Below are positions 47,176 through 56,678 of a stretch of DNA of 64,000 nucleotides, piece after piece (the first letter of the stretch is position 1; each line of letters starts with the position of its first letter). Under the pieces are notes generated by a model. The model was given only the letters and a program-made list of their open reading frames with translations, was not told the DNA's origin and made no database searches. The position numbers and the translations under genes are program-made. The stretch is from NCBI RefSeq assembly GCF_006717095.1, contig NZ_VFQE01000001.1, forward strand, positions 2,914,001 through 2,978,000, given 5' to 3'. The stretch is from Blastococcus colisei (GTDB lineage: Bacteria; Actinomycetota; Actinomycetes; Mycobacteriales; Geodermatophilaceae).

Positions 47176-48009
47176 TCAGCCCTTGACCGCGCCGTTGGTC
47201 AGGCCGGCGACGATGCGACGCTGGAAGAGCAGGACCAGGACGACGACCGGGATCGTGACGATCACCGCGGCCGCCGCGATCGCCCCGGTCGGGTCCTCGA
47301 ACTGTGAGGCGCCGCTGAAGAGGCCCAGCGCCGCGGGCACCGGTCGCGCCGCTTCGGTGGAGGTCAGCACGATGCCGTAGACGAAGTCGTTCCAGGCGAT
47401 GAAGAACGCGATGATCGCCGTGGTGAACACACCCGGGGCGGCGAGCGGGACGATCACCCTGCGGAACGCCTGCCAGGTCGTGGCGCCGTCGACCTGGGCG
47501 GCCTGCTCCATCTCCCACGGGATCTCGCGGAAGAACGCCGACATGGTCCAGATGGAGATGGGAAGGGTCAGCGACAGGTACGGGAGGATGAGCCCCGGCC
47601 AGGTGTCGTACAGCCCGATCTGGCGCCAGACGTTGAACAGCGGCGTCACGATCGAGATGACCGGGAAGATCGCCACCGCGAGCGCCGTCGACAGGATCAG
47701 CCGCTTGCCGGGGAAGTCCAGCCGGGCGATGGCGTACGCGGCGAACATCGCGAGCAGACACGAGATCGCCGTGGCGATCAGGCAGATCCCGAACGAGTTC
47801 CGCAGCGCCGGCAGGAACAGTTCACTGGCGTTCCCGGTGAGGATCGTGGAGTAGTTGTCCCACGACACATTCGTGGGCGCGAACTGGCCGTTGGCGATGT
47901 CCGACGGCGCCTTGAGCGAGATCGAGATGATCCAGGCGATCGGGAACAGCGCGTAGAGGACGATGATCGCGCCGCCGACCCACCACATGACCTTCTTCCG
48001 AGTGGACAT
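47176..48009 (-). CDS. Carbohydrate ABC transporter permease (MalG type)
   Basis: A 277-aa inner-membrane permease, six helices. The EAA loop that contacts the ATPase is EMEQAAQVDGATTWQAFRRV followed by IVPLAAPG. The C-terminus RRIVAGLTNGAVKG is typical. Starts four bases after the partner permease's stop. Confidence 0.94.
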   Translation of the reverse strand: MSTRKKVMWWVGGAIIVLYALFPIAWIISISLKAPSDIANGQFAPTNVSWDNYSTILTGNASELFLPALRNSFGICLIATAISCLLAMFAAYAIARLDFPGKRLILSTALAVAIFPVISIVTPLFNVWRQIGLYDTWPGLILPYLSLTLPISIWTMSAFFREIPWEMEQAAQVDGATTWQAFRRVIVPLAAPGVFTTAIIAFFIAWNDFVYGIVLTSTEAARPVPAALGLFSGASQFEDPTGAIAAAAVIVTIPVVVLVLLFQRRIVAGLTNGAVKG

Positions 48010-48012
48010 CGG

Positions 48013-48978
48013 TCACTCCCCCCGCGCCGAAGACAGGTCGACCTTGAACGCCTTGATGAAGCTGAACGCGATCAGCACCACGGCGATGAACAGCAGGACG
48101 GAGACTGCCGATCCCAGCCCGATCTCCAATCGGGCGATGGTTTGTCGGTAGGCAAGGAACGACACCGATTCCGTGCCGTTCGCGCCGCCGGTCATGATGA
48201 AGATGCTGTCGAACACCCGGAAAGCGTCGAGCGTGCGGAACAGCAGGGCGACCATGATCGCCGCCTTCATGTTCGGGATCGTGACCCGCCACAAGCGCTG
48301 CCACCAGGTGGCGCCGTCTACCTGCGCGGCCTCCTGCAGCACCTCGGGCACCTGGGCCAGGCCGGCCAGGAGCAGCAGCGAGATGAACGGTGTCGTCTTC
48401 CAGATCTCGGCCAGGCAGATGACCAGGATCGAGGTCCCCCAGTCACCGAACCAGTCGGTGTCGGCCGACACCCCGGGTATCCAGGTGAACCAGGAGTTGA
48501 CGAACCCGGTGTTGATGTCGAACGCGAACTGCCAGGCGAAGGCCGACACCACCGTGATGACCGCGTACGGGATGAGGATTGCCGCCCGCACGACGGGCCG
48601 GATGGAGCTGAGCGCCTTGGCCATCACCATGGCGAGGCCGAAGCCCAGCACGAGCTCCACCGCCACCGTCACCACGGTGATGAGGACGGTGACCCAGATG
48701 GCCTGCCACCAGAGGCCGTCGCTCAGGATCACCCAGTAGTTCGTCAGCCCGATGAACTCCCGGTTCGCGGGGTCGGTCAGCCGGTAGGAGAACAGCGACT
48801 CGTAGACCGCCTGCAGGATGGGGTATGCGGTCACCGCCAGCATCACGAAGAACGCAGGACCGGCCAGCATCCAGCCGAGTTTCCGTTCGCTGCGGGACCT
48901 GTCGCTGATCCCGGCCTTCTTCTTGGGCGCCGACTTCGGCTGGGTCTTCTCACCGGGTGGGAGCGTCGTCGTACTCAC
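48013..48978 (-). CDS. Carbohydrate ABC transporter permease (MalF type)
   Basis: A 321-aa permease. GTG at 48978 (MSTTTLPPGEKTQPKSAPKK) overlaps the binding-protein stop (GTGA). Lys-rich cytoplasmic N-terminus, then six helices from KLGWMLAGPAFFVMLAVTAY. EAA loop VLQEAAQVDGATWWQRLWRV followed by TIPNMK. Confidence 0.94.
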   Translation of the reverse strand: MSTTTLPPGEKTQPKSAPKKKAGISDRSRSERKLGWMLAGPAFFVMLAVTAYPILQAVYESLFSYRLTDPANREFIGLTNYWVILSDGLWWQAIWVTVLITVVTVAVELVLGFGLAMVMAKALSSIRPVVRAAILIPYAVITVVSAFAWQFAFDINTGFVNSWFTWIPGVSADTDWFGDWGTSILVICLAEIWKTTPFISLLLLAGLAQVPEVLQEAAQVDGATWWQRLWRVTIPNMKAAIMVALLFRTLDAFRVFDSIFIMTGGANGTESVSFLAYRQTIARLEIGLGSAVSVLLFIAVVLIAFSFIKAFKVDLSSARGE

Positions 48979-50330
48979 AGCAGTTCCTCCCCTCGCAGGA
49001 CGGCGAGGATGAGCTCGCTCGCCTCTTCGCCCGTCTCTCCTGGTTCCACCGACGACGCGGGGTGGTAGACGCGCTGCAGCGCTCCGGACACCTCGCTGTA
49101 GTAGACGGTCTGCGGCCGTGGCGCCGCCATCTCCAGCGACTCCCGGATGAGGGGGGCCTGGGGGAACACCTCCAGCACCTCGGGATCGTCGTAGACCGAG
49201 GCCTTGCTGGCGGGGTTGCCGTTGCTGATGAAGTAGTAGGCCTGGTTCTCCTCGGAGACGATGCACTCCGCCGCCTCGAAGGCGGCGTCGACGTTCTCGC
49301 TGAAAGCCCCGATGCCGAGGTTGATCCCGCCGTAGGGCGGCGCGCTCGGCTCGCCCTCGACGGTCCGGGGGTAGAGCGCCCAGCCGTAGTCCTCGGGCAC
49401 GCTCGCGTCCAGCGTGCCGGCCTCGACCGCACCGAGGGCCCGCCCCCAGACGAACGGCCAGTTCACCATGAACGCGGCGTCGCCGTCCTCGAAGTCGGTG
49501 ACGTTCGCGTCCTCACCGGCGGTGGAGAACGCCGGCCCTCCGACGGTGCTGACGTTCTGCATCACCTCGGCGGCCTCGACAGCGGCGTCCGAGGTGAGCC
49601 CGAGCTCGATGTCTCCCGGATCCTCCGCGGTCTCCTCGATGATCGAGCCGCCGGCGGACTCGATGAGGGCGTTGACCCAGACGGTCAGGGCTTCGGCCCG
49701 GATGCCCTGCGCCGCGATCTGGGTGTCCTGGGCCTCGGCCGCCTCGACCAGCTGTTGCCAGGTGACCGGCTCCTCCATGTCGAGTCCGGCCGCCTCGGCG
49801 ACCGATTGCTTGTACCAGAGCAGTTGCGTGTTGGCCCAGAACGGGATGGCGACGATCTCGTCGTTCCACGTCGAGCCGTCGATGGCGCTCTGCACGACGT
49901 CCTCGGTCACCCGCTCGGCGACGTCCTCCGGGACCGGCGCCAGGAAGCCCGCCTCGGCGAACTCGGGGATGTAGGGCGGGTCGAGGCTGATGAGGTCGAT
50001 CGAGGAGTCCTCGGCGGCGAGCCGCCGGATCAGCTGCTCACGCTGCTGGGAGGACTCGCGCGGCAGTTGCGCGGTCTCGATGCGGTACGCCCCACCGGCC
50101 TCCTCGGTGCACCGGCTGGCGATCTCGGCCTGACCACCGGCATCCGGATTGATGTACCAGGTGAGCGTTTGCGCGCCGCCGTCGTCGCTGCCGCAGGCAG
50201 CCAGGGTTCCGGCGGCCATCAGCGCGGCGGCCGCACCCGCGACCCCTCGTCGCCGGGGCAGCCTCCCTCGGGCGCCCCGCGGAACGGCCGATCTCTCTCT
50301 GGGTCGTCCCTGGCCAGCAGCTTTCGGCAT
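48975..50330 (-). CDS. Sugar-binding lipoprotein (LpqY/MalE-like)
   Basis: A 451-aa extracellular solute-binding protein. Arg-rich N-terminus, hydrophobic stretch GVAGAAAALMAAGTLAACGS with a lipobox LAAC, so it is lipidated after LspA cleavage. The fold-1 pattern follows (TLTWYINPDAGGQ; IDLISLDPPYIPEFAEAGFL; VAIPFWANTQLLWYKQS). With the GH13 enzyme this suggests alpha-glucosides, perhaps trehalose; the sugar is inferred. First gene of the operon. Confidence 0.92.
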   Translation of the reverse strand: MPKAAGQGRPRERSAVPRGARGRLPRRRGVAGAAAALMAAGTLAACGSDDGGAQTLTWYINPDAGGQAEIASRCTEEAGGAYRIETAQLPRESSQQREQLIRRLAAEDSSIDLISLDPPYIPEFAEAGFLAPVPEDVAERVTEDVVQSAIDGSTWNDEIVAIPFWANTQLLWYKQSVAEAAGLDMEEPVTWQQLVEAAEAQDTQIAAQGIRAEALTVWVNALIESAGGSIIEETAEDPGDIELGLTSDAAVEAAEVMQNVSTVGGPAFSTAGEDANVTDFEDGDAAFMVNWPFVWGRALGAVEAGTLDASVPEDYGWALYPRTVEGEPSAPPYGGINLGIGAFSENVDAAFEAAECIVSEENQAYYFISNGNPASKASVYDDPEVLEVFPQAPLIRESLEMAAPRPQTVYYSEVSGALQRVYHPASSVEPGETGEEASELILAVLRGEELL

Positions 50331-50468
50331 TCGTCATCGCCTCCGTTGGCGCGACAGCGACAGGTGGTCACCGCGGTCTTCGGAGCGTGGTGCAGGTCAC
50401 ATGGAGTGTCAATTCGAACCGTTGCGGTGCGGCGATCGTGACCGTCTCGTCATGCGGAACGGCGGACC
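50331..50468 (-). promoter_or_regulatory. Promoter region of the sugar ABC operon 1
   Basis: 138 bp upstream of the binding protein. On the minus strand a TTGACA (50407-50412 on plus as tgtcaa) is a possible -35, but the -10 at 17 bp is weak. Next to it is CAACGGTTCGAATTGAC, which shares CGAACCG (other strand) with the second system's promoter and may be a repressor site. No LacI-type regulator gene is in the window. Confidence 0.4.
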
Positions 50469-51707
50469 TCACGCGTCGGGCCGCAGCTCGGCCCGCACCG
50501 ACGGCGTGGTGATCTCCTTGGGGGTCTGCGGCAGCACGTGGGCGACGTAGGACTTGGTCGCCTCCGCGGTTCCGACGTCGCGCCGGGCCTTCTCCGACAG
50601 GAACCACCGGTGCTCGAGCACCTCGTGGAAGACCTCGGCGGGTGCCAGCCGGCCGGCGAGCTCGCGCGGGATCGCGGCCACCACCGGCTGGTACACCTCG
50701 GCCAGCCAGCGGTGGGCGGCGAACGACTCCGACACCGGGTGCCCCACCTTCTGCTCCAGATGGGCGCGGAAGGCCACGATGTCGTTGAGGAGCCGGCGGG
50801 CCTGGCGCTCCTGCACCTCCAGGCCGGTGAGCCGCAGCAGTTCCCGGCGGTGCTGACCGGGCTCGGCGACCCGCGTCTCCACGCGCAGCTTCGCGCCCTC
50901 CGGCGAGGTGATCAGCTCGACCTCGCCCACGTCGAACCCCAGGTCGTTGAGCCGCCGCAGCCGCTCGGTGATCCGCCACTGCTGCTCGTCGACCCCGAAC
51001 ACCTGCTCGGCGGTCACCTCCTCCCACAGCGCCTCGTAGCGCGGGGGCAGCCCGGCGGCCACGTCGACGGGGTCGATGCTCTCGGGAAGCAGCCCGCCGT
51101 ACTGCAGGTCGAGCAGCTCCGCTCCCACCCGCTCCCGGGCGAGGTCCACGTCGTAGGCGCGCTGCCCAGGCGACAGCGACGGGTGGCGCTCGACGGTCTC
51201 GGCGTCCACCAGGTAGGCCGCGAGCGCCCCGGCGTCGGGCCGGAACAGGGTGTTGGACAGCGAGCAGTCACCCCAGAAGATCCCGGCCAGGTGGAGCCGG
51301 ACGAGCAGCTCCACCATCGTGTCGAGGAGCTGCTCGGCCGAGTGCTCGGCCCGGGGGCTGGAGAACAGCCAGCGGTAGGACATCGAGTACTCGAGGTAGC
51401 GGGTGACCAGGATGGCCTCCTGGTCCTCCGACCGGTCGACGCAGATCCCCAGGACGGAGACCGTCGGCAGCCCCTCCTCCTCGAACCGGGTCAGCAGGGC
51501 GTACTCGTGGCGGGCGAGGCGCTCGTTGATCTCCTTCAGCGCGAAGACGCGTCCCCCGGTGGCGACGAAACGGACGACGTGCCGCGAGATGCCCCGCTGC
51601 GGCACCTCCAGCAGCCGGCTCGGGTCCCACTCGGCCAGCGGCCGGTCCCAGGGCAGGCTCAGCAGTCCCGTCGCCTCGGCAGCGGGTGGCCGGAACAGGA
51701 ACCGCAT
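50469..51707 (-). CDS. DUF4032 kinase-like protein
   Basis: About 412 aa from an ATG at 51707 (MRFLFRPPAAEATGLLSLPW) with GGGAG upstream; an in-frame GTG at 51746 gives 425 aa. Features of a lipopolysaccharide-kinase-like fold: GGRVFALKEINERLARHEY (Lys) and LHLAGIFWGDCSLSNTLFRP (W-G-D-C...N in place of the usual H-x-D...N), followed by LVDAETVERH (D-A-E for D-F-G). C-terminal half is DUF4032. Substrate unknown. Confidence 0.83.
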   Translation of the reverse strand: MRFLFRPPAAEATGLLSLPWDRPLAEWDPSRLLEVPQRGISRHVVRFVATGGRVFALKEINERLARHEYALLTRFEEEGLPTVSVLGICVDRSEDQEAILVTRYLEYSMSYRWLFSSPRAEHSAEQLLDTMVELLVRLHLAGIFWGDCSLSNTLFRPDAGALAAYLVDAETVERHPSLSPGQRAYDVDLARERVGAELLDLQYGGLLPESIDPVDVAAGLPPRYEALWEEVTAEQVFGVDEQQWRITERLRRLNDLGFDVGEVELITSPEGAKLRVETRVAEPGQHRRELLRLTGLEVQERQARRLLNDIVAFRAHLEQKVGHPVSESFAAHRWLAEVYQPVVAAIPRELAGRLAPAEVFHEVLEHRWFLSEKARRDVGTAEATKSYVAHVLPQTPKEITTPSVRAELRPDA

Positions 51708-51790
51708 GTCCGCGCTCCCACCCGTGAACGGTGCTGTCGAGCTCACGATGCCACGGCAGCGGCCCTCCTGCAGGGACCCGCCGCGAGCCA

Positions 51791-51866
51791 GGTGACGTAC
51801 TGGAGCGGCCGCCCTCCAGGGTCCCGCGCCGGGCGTGCGAGACGTCGGGGGAAGGGTGGTCCTTCT
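51791..51866 (-). repeat. Dispersed intergenic repeat, copy 2
   Basis: Minus strand starts GAAGGACCACCCTTCCCCCG, has GGCGCGGGACCC in the middle and ends GGGCGGCCGCTCCAGTACGT followed by CACC. Counterpart of 45755-45828. It abuts the antiporter stop directly. Confidence 0.7.
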
Positions 51867-53378
51867 TCAGTCCAGGTCGGTGGCCCGCCCGTCCTCGCCC
51901 CGCCAGCTGGCCAGTCGCCCGGCGCGGCTGACGGCCCGCAGCCGCCGCTCCGCCTCCGGCCTCGAGCGTCTGGCCGACACCAGCAGCGCCTGGTCGCCCC
52001 GCATCAGCCTGGTCGTGTCGTCGGGGACGAACGCGCGGCCCTCGCGCACGATCAGCACCACCGCGGCGTCCTCGGGCAGCCGCAGCTCGGGGAGGTACAC
52101 GCCGTGCAGCCGGGAGCCGGGTGGCACGGTCAGCTGCATCAGGTCGGCATCGAGCTGCTCGAGCGGCGCCGACTCGACGTCGACGTCGCGGGGGGTGACC
52201 GGCGCGGCGATCCGGAGTCGCCGGGCGACCCATGGCAGCGACCACCCCTGCACCAGGGTGAAGACGACGACCAGGACGAACACGGTGTCGAAGATGTTCT
52301 CCGCGCCGGGAACCCCCGCGGTGAGGGGGAAGGTCGCCAGGACGATGGGGACGGCGCCCCGCAGCCCCGCCCAGGACACGAAGGCCTGCTGGGCCCCGGG
52401 CCAGCGGAAGAAGGCCAGGCTCACCACGACCGAGATCGGCCGGGCGACCAGCAGCAGCGCCCCGCCGACCACCAGGGCGGGCCCGAGGGCGTCGAGCAGC
52501 CGGGACGGCGATGCCAGGAGGCCCAGGAGCACGAAGAGGCCGATCTGGGCCAGTGACGCCATGCCCTCCGCGAAGCCGATGCTGGCCGAGCGGTGCGGGA
52601 GGGCGGCGTTGCCGAGCACCACGCCGGCCAGGTAGACCGCCACGATGCCCGACGTGGCCGCCAGGGTGGCGACGGAGAAGGCGAGCACGCACAGCGCGAG
52701 CATGGCCAGCGGGTAGAAGCCGGCCAGGGGCAGAGCCACCCGCCGCAGGAGCTCCGCGCCGGCCAGGCCGATCGCGATGCCGAACACCGCTCCCCCGACC
52801 AGCTGTCCGACGACCTGCAGGACGACCAGCCACCAGGCCGCGGCATCGGAGTCGGTCAGGTAGGCGGCCAGCGTGGTGACGAGCAGGATCGCCGGGGCGT
52901 CGTTGAGCCCGCTCTCGGCCTCGATCGCGGCGGCGAGCCTGCGCGGCAGGGGTAGCCGGCGCAGCGCCGCGAACACCGCGGCCGCGTCGGTGGACCCGAT
53001 CACGGCGGCCAGCAGCAGGGCGAAGCCCCAGGTGGCGCCGAGCAGCCAGACGGTGATCGCCGCGGTGATGCCGACGCTCACGGCCACCCCGACGGTGGCC
53101 AGCGTCAGGCCCGGCCCGATGGCCCGGCGCACGTCGGACCACCGGGTGGTCAGACCGCCCTCCGCGAGGATGATCACCAGTGCCGCAACGCCGAGGTTCT
53201 GGGTCAGCTCGGCGTCCTCGAACTGCACCCCGAGCCCCGCCTCGCCGATCGCCAGGCCGATGCCGAGGTAGATCAGCAGGCTGGGCAGACCCAGCCGGTC
53301 GGCCAGTCGCAGGGCGACCGCGGCCACGAGCACGACGACGCCGCCGATCGCCAGGGCGACGGTGACCGTGGTGTTCAC
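51867..53378 (-). CDS. K+/H+ antiporter (CPA1, NhaP2/CvrA type)
   Basis: A 503-aa antiporter. GTG at 53378 (MNTTVTVALAIGGVVVLVAA). About twelve membrane helices; signature GSTDAAAVFAALRRLPLPRR and the ESGLNDAPAILLVTTLAAYL segment with the ion-binding Asp. The C-terminal ~130 residues are a cytoplasmic TrkA_C domain (GSRLHGVYLPELRLPEDAAV), a usual ligand-gating module. Divergent from ileS. Confidence 0.9.
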   Translation of the reverse strand: MNTTVTVALAIGGVVVLVAAVALRLADRLGLPSLLIYLGIGLAIGEAGLGVQFEDAELTQNLGVAALVIILAEGGLTTRWSDVRRAIGPGLTLATVGVAVSVGITAAITVWLLGATWGFALLLAAVIGSTDAAAVFAALRRLPLPRRLAAAIEAESGLNDAPAILLVTTLAAYLTDSDAAAWWLVVLQVVGQLVGGAVFGIAIGLAGAELLRRVALPLAGFYPLAMLALCVLAFSVATLAATSGIVAVYLAGVVLGNAALPHRSASIGFAEGMASLAQIGLFVLLGLLASPSRLLDALGPALVVGGALLLVARPISVVVSLAFFRWPGAQQAFVSWAGLRGAVPIVLATFPLTAGVPGAENIFDTVFVLVVVFTLVQGWSLPWVARRLRIAAPVTPRDVDVESAPLEQLDADLMQLTVPPGSRLHGVYLPELRLPEDAAVVLIVREGRAFVPDDTTRLMRGDQALLVSARRSRPEAERRLRAVSRAGRLASWRGEDGRATDLD

Positions 53379-53485
53379 CGGGCGCCGTCCATGGGGGCAG
53401 TCTCCCGTACGCCCGCACCACCGCCGCCGCCGCAGATCCAGGATGCGCCCCGCAACCCGTTTGGCGGGTCGGGGAGAATGGGGGC
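53379..53485. promoter_or_regulatory. Divergent region antiporter / ileS
   Basis: 107 bp serving both genes. No T-box (no specifier stem, no GGTGGNACC-like core) although many actinobacterial ileS genes have one. The first ~35 bp before ileS contain GGCGGGTCGGGGAGAATGGG, including the ribosome site GGGGAG. Confidence 0.5.
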
Positions 53486-56400
53486 GTGAGTTCTCCCTCC
53501 CCCGCCGGTCCGTTCGCCGCGCTGCCCCCACAGGTCGACCTGCCGGCCATGGAGCAGCAGATCCTGCGGCGCTGGGAGGACGGCAAGGTCTTCGCCCGCT
53601 CCCTGGATGCGTCGGCCGGCCGGCCGCAGTGGAACTTCTACGAGGGCCCGCCGACGGCCAACGGCAGGCCGGGCACCCACCACATCGAGGCGCGCGCGTT
53701 CAAGGACGTCTTCCCGCGGTTCAAGACCATGCAGGGCTGGCACGTGCCCCGCCGGGCCGGCTGGGACTGCCACGGCCTGCCGGTGGAGATCGCGGTCGAG
53801 CAGGAGCTCGGCTTCGCCGGCAAGCCCGACATCGAGCGCTACGGCATCGCCGAGTTCAACGCGCGCTGCCGCGAGTCGGTCGAGCGGCACGTCGACTCGT
53901 TCTCCGAGCTCACCCGCCGCATGGGCTACTGGGTCGACATGTCCACGGCCTACTGGACGATGGACCCGGCCTACATCGAGAGCGTCTGGTGGTCGCTCAA
54001 GCAGATCTTCCAGAAGGGCCTGCTGGTCGAGGACCACCGCGTCGCGCCGTACTGCCCGCGCTGCGGAACCGGGCTGTCCGACCACGAGGTCGCCCAGGGC
54101 TACGAGACGCTCACCGACCCCTCGGTCTACGTCCGCCTGCCGGTCACCAGCGGGGAATGGGCCGGCAAGGCCGACCTGCTGATCTGGACGACGACGCCGT
54201 GGACCCTGCCGTCCAACACCGCCGTCGCGGTGCACCCCGACGTCACCTACGTCGTCGTACGCACGGACGCCGGCACCTTCGTGGTCGCCGAGCCGCTGGT
54301 GACCGCCGTCCTCGGCGACGACGCCGAGGGCCATGGCATCGAAGTACTTGCACGGACCACCGGCCGCGACTGGGAGCGGGTGAGCTACCAGCGGCCGTTC
54401 GAGCTGGTCGAGTTCCCGACCGACGTGCCGACCCACTACGTGGTGCTGGCCGACTACGTGACGACCGAGGACGGCACCGGGCTGGTCCACCAGTCCCCCG
54501 CGTTCGGCGCCGAGGACCTCGCGGTGTGCCGTGGCTACGGCCTGCCCGTGGTCAACCCGATCGACCCGACCGGGCACTTCCTGCCCGAGGTCCCGCTGGT
54601 CGGCGGCCACTTCTTCAAGGCCGCGGACGCCGCGCTGGTGGAGGACCTGCAGAACCGCGGCGTCCTCTTCCGGGAGCTGCGCTACGAGCACAGCTACCCG
54701 CACTGCTGGCGGTGCCACACGCCGCTCATGTACTACGCCCAGCCGTCCTGGTACATCCGGACCAGCCAGATCAAGGACCAGCTGCTCGCCGAGAACGAGC
54801 AGACGAACTGGTACCCCGACAGCATCAAGACCGGCCGCTACGGCGACTGGCTGAACAACAACGTCGACTGGGCGCTGTCCCGCGACCGGTACTGGGGCAC
54901 GCCGCTGCCGATCTGGCGCAACGACGCCGACCCGAGCCGCCTGGTCGCCGTCGGCTCGCTGGCCGAGCTGTCGGAGCTGACCGGACGCGACCTGTCCGAC
55001 CTGGACCCGCACCGGCCGTTCATCGACGACGTGACGTTCACCCTGCCCGGCGAGGAGGGCACCTTCCGGCGGGTCCGCCAGGTCATCGACGCCTGGTACG
55101 ACTCGGGCTCGATGCCGTTCGCGCAGTGGGGCGCCCCGCACCGGAACGAGGCGGAGTTCGAGGCGTCCTACCCGGCGCAGTTCATCGCCGAGGCCATCGA
55201 CCAGACCCGCGGCTGGTTCTACACCCTGATGGCCATCGGCACGCTGGTGTTCGAGAAGAGCTCCTACGAGAACGTGCTGGTGCTGGGCCACATCCTCGCC
55301 GAGGACGGCCGCAAGATGAGCAAGCACCTGGGCAACATCCTCGAGCCGATCCCGCTGATGGACCGGCACGGCGCCGACGCCGTCCGCTGGTTCATGCTGG
55401 CCGGCGGCTCGCCGTGGTCGGCCCGCCGCGTCGGGCACGAGACGCTGTCCGAGGTCGTCCGCAAGGTGCTGCTCACCTACTGGAACACCGCCAGCTTCTT
55501 CACCCTCTACGCCGAGGCCAACGGCTGGGACCCCACCACCTCGCCGGCGCCGGCGCGGGCGGAGCGGCCGCTGCTGGACCGGTGGGCGCTGGCCGAGCTG
55601 GCCGCCGTCACCGACGGGGTCACCGCGGCGCTGGAGGACTTCGACACCCAGGGCGCCGGCCGGCTCATCGCGGAGTTCGTCGACGACCTCTCCAACTGGT
55701 ACGTGCGGCGTTCCCGGCGACGCTTCTGGGACGGCGACCCCGCCGCGCTCGCCACGCTGCACGAGGTGCTCGACGGCCTGACCCGGCTCATGGCGCCGTT
55801 CACGCCGTTCGTCACCGAGGAGGTCTGGACCCGTGCGGTCCTCCCGGGCCTTCGGGACGACGCCCCGGACTCCGTGCACCTGGCCTCCTGGCCGGCTGTC
55901 GACGAGGACGCCCGTGACGACGCGCTGGTGGCGCAGGTCGACCTCGTGCGTCGCCTCGTGGAGCTGGGCCGGTCGGCCCGCACGTCCGCCAAGGTGCGCA
56001 CCCGTCAGCCCCTGGGCCGCGCCGTCGTCGCCGCTCCCGGCTGGGCGTCGCTGCCGCGCGACCTGGTGGCCGAAGTGGCCGACGAGCTCAACGTCCTCGA
56101 CGTCGCCGAGCTGTCGGTCGCCGAGGGCGACCTGGTCGACGTGAGCCTGAAGGTCGACTTCCGGGCCGTCGGCCGTCGCCTGGGCAAGCAGGTCCAGGCG
56201 GTGGCGAAGGCCGTGGCCGCCGCCGATGCCGTCCAACTCACCGCCGCCTACCGCGCCGGCACGGCCACCGTCGAGGTGGACGGGGCACAGGTGGGCCTGG
56301 AGGACGGCGACCTGATCGTCACCGAGACGCCGCGCGAGGGCTGGACGGTGGCCAGCGGGAGCGGCCTGACCGTCGCGCTGGACCTCGCGCTCACGCCGGA

Positions 56401-56656
56401 GCTGGAGCGGGCCGGTCTGGTTCGCGAGGTGGTCCGCCTGATCCAGGAGGCACGCAAGACCAGCGGCCTGGAGGTCAGCGACCGGATCGAGCTGTGGTGG
56501 GCCGGGAACGGCGCGGTGGCCGAGGCGCTCACCGAGCACGCCGAGCAGGTTGCCGGTGAGGTGCTGGCCACCACAGTGCACGCCGGCACCGCGGGGCAGG
56601 GAGCCGGCTTCGAGGGGCCCGAGGGGCTGCGATTCTGGGTGGCCCGCGCCGCATAG
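53486..56656 (+). CDS. ileS: Isoleucyl-tRNA synthetase
   Basis: A 1056-aa class I synthetase. GTG start with GGGGAG upstream. HIGH-type motif in PPTANGRPGTHHIEARAF (about residue 63), CP1 editing domain with LIWTTTPWTLPSNTAVAV and VHQSPAFGAEDL, and KMSKS-type GRKMSKHLGN (about 609). Anticodon-binding region with LIAEFVDDLSNWYVRRSRRR. Length and motifs match the eukaryote-like type (no C-terminal zinc finger), often mupirocin-resistant in known cases. Confidence 0.96.
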   Translation: MSSPSPAGPFAALPPQVDLPAMEQQILRRWEDGKVFARSLDASAGRPQWNFYEGPPTANGRPGTHHIEARAFKDVFPRFKTMQGWHVPRRAGWDCHGLPVEIAVEQELGFAGKPDIERYGIAEFNARCRESVERHVDSFSELTRRMGYWVDMSTAYWTMDPAYIESVWWSLKQIFQKGLLVEDHRVAPYCPRCGTGLSDHEVAQGYETLTDPSVYVRLPVTSGEWAGKADLLIWTTTPWTLPSNTAVAVHPDVTYVVVRTDAGTFVVAEPLVTAVLGDDAEGHGIEVLARTTGRDWERVSYQRPFELVEFPTDVPTHYVVLADYVTTEDGTGLVHQSPAFGAEDLAVCRGYGLPVVNPIDPTGHFLPEVPLVGGHFFKAADAALVEDLQNRGVLFRELRYEHSYPHCWRCHTPLMYYAQPSWYIRTSQIKDQLLAENEQTNWYPDSIKTGRYGDWLNNNVDWALSRDRYWGTPLPIWRNDADPSRLVAVGSLAELSELTGRDLSDLDPHRPFIDDVTFTLPGEEGTFRRVRQVIDAWYDSGSMPFAQWGAPHRNEAEFEASYPAQFIAEAIDQTRGWFYTLMAIGTLVFEKSSYENVLVLGHILAEDGRKMSKHLGNILEPIPLMDRHGADAVRWFMLAGGSPWSARRVGHETLSEVVRKVLLTYWNTASFFTLYAEANGWDPTTSPAPARAERPLLDRWALAELAAVTDGVTAALEDFDTQGAGRLIAEFVDDLSNWYVRRSRRRFWDGDPAALATLHEVLDGLTRLMAPFTPFVTEEVWTRAVLPGLRDDAPDSVHLASWPAVDEDARDDALVAQVDLVRRLVELGRSARTSAKVRTRQPLGRAVVAAPGWASLPRDLVAEVADELNVLDVAELSVAEGDLVDVSLKVDFRAVGRRLGKQVQAVAKAVAAADAVQLTAAYRAGTATVEVDGAQVGLEDGDLIVTETPREGWTVASGSGLTVALDLALTPELERAGLVREVVRLIQEARKTSGLEVSDRIELWWAGNGAVAEALTEHAEQVAGEVLATTVHAGTAGQGAGFEGPEGLRFWVARAA

Positions 56657-56678
56657 GCCCCGGCCCGGCTCGGTCCGG

